From assembly GCA_021443235.1 (NCBI GenBank), contig JABUUJ010000034.1, forward strand, positions 30,180 to 36,654: a stretch of 6,475 bases of DNA, given 5' to 3'. The notes under the pieces are model-generated. The model was not told the origin of the DNA. It ran no database searches and saw only the letters and a program-made list of their open reading frames with translations. Below, piece by piece: positions 6,403-6,475 of this stretch (position 1 is the stretch's first letter; the number at the start of each line of letters is the position of its first letter). This DNA is from Muribaculaceae bacterium. GTDB taxonomy: Bacteria; Bacteroidota; Bacteroidia; Bacteroidales; Muribaculaceae. A program made the translations under genes and the position numbers.

Positions 6403-6438
6403 AAAAAGCTGCCTACGGCAGCAGATGTCAGTAGGCAG
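6403..6438 (-). terminator. Leftward intrinsic terminator with two alternative stems
   Basis: On the minus strand, GCTGCC and GGCAGC (6417-6422 and 6408-6413) form a perfect 6-base-pair GC-rich stem with a 3-base loop, followed at once by TTTTT (6403-6407). This is a classic intrinsic terminator for a leftward gene lying beyond the right edge. An alternative 8-base-pair stem, CTGCCTAC (minus strand, 6431-6438) with GTAGGCAG (minus strand, 6409-6416), uses the same 3' arm, so either fold would precede the T-run. It also separates that gene from the convergent plus-strand ATPase gene. Confidence 0.65.
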
Positions 6439-6475
6439 GTATGACCACAGGAGGGAGCGCAGCGACCAGATGTGG

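Noticed and set aside
6424..6475. Tail of a minus-strand protein gene entering from the right edge
   Set aside because: One frame is open for 15 codons before a TGA at 6428-6430 and another reads further left through the terminator. Neither gives a recognisable protein end, and the region is dominated by inverted repeats.

Overview
The window looks like a chromosomal piece of a Bacteroidota bacterium, most likely of the order Bacteroidales. All three genes have upstream promoters of the Bacteroidetes type (TTG/TTTG near -33 and TAnnTTTG near -7). None has a convincing Shine-Dalgarno sequence, and the two ATPase families are ones typically abundant in this phylum. I cannot name a genus.

Layout. 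Positions 1-139 hold a long AT-rich inverted repeat and a weak candidate terminator. A minus-strand gene at 140-1405 encodes an AAA-type ATPase with a DUF4143 C-terminal domain. Upstream of its promoter is a short 33-base-period tandem repeat made of two dyad-symmetric units (1465-1541). A strong 17-base-pair hairpin (1592-1630) follows the stop of the large minus-strand gene carB (1672-4887), which encodes the carbamoyl-phosphate synthase large subunit. A 274-base divergent intergenic region (4888-5161) carries the carB promoter, a hexamer tandem repeat, and the promoter of a second, unrelated AAA ATPase on the plus strand (5162-6283). That promoter has operator-like repeats around it. The last 190 bases contain consecutive inverted repeats, including an intrinsic terminator pointing leftward that probably serves a gene beyond the right edge.

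Functionally, carB is a core housekeeping gene of pyrimidine and arginine synthesis. The two ATPases are accessory genes of unknown role. They flank carB on both sides, have their own promoters, and look less GC-rich than carB, so they read as independent insertions beside a core gene rather than as its operon partners. No carA is visible beside carB. No RNA genes, CRISPR arrays, insertion sequences or phage genes were recognised. The items most worth following up are the dyad repeat next to the DUF4143 ATPase promoter, the operator-like repeats at the second ATPase promoter, the inverted repeats at both window edges, and the CAD/CPS1-like sequence character of CarB.
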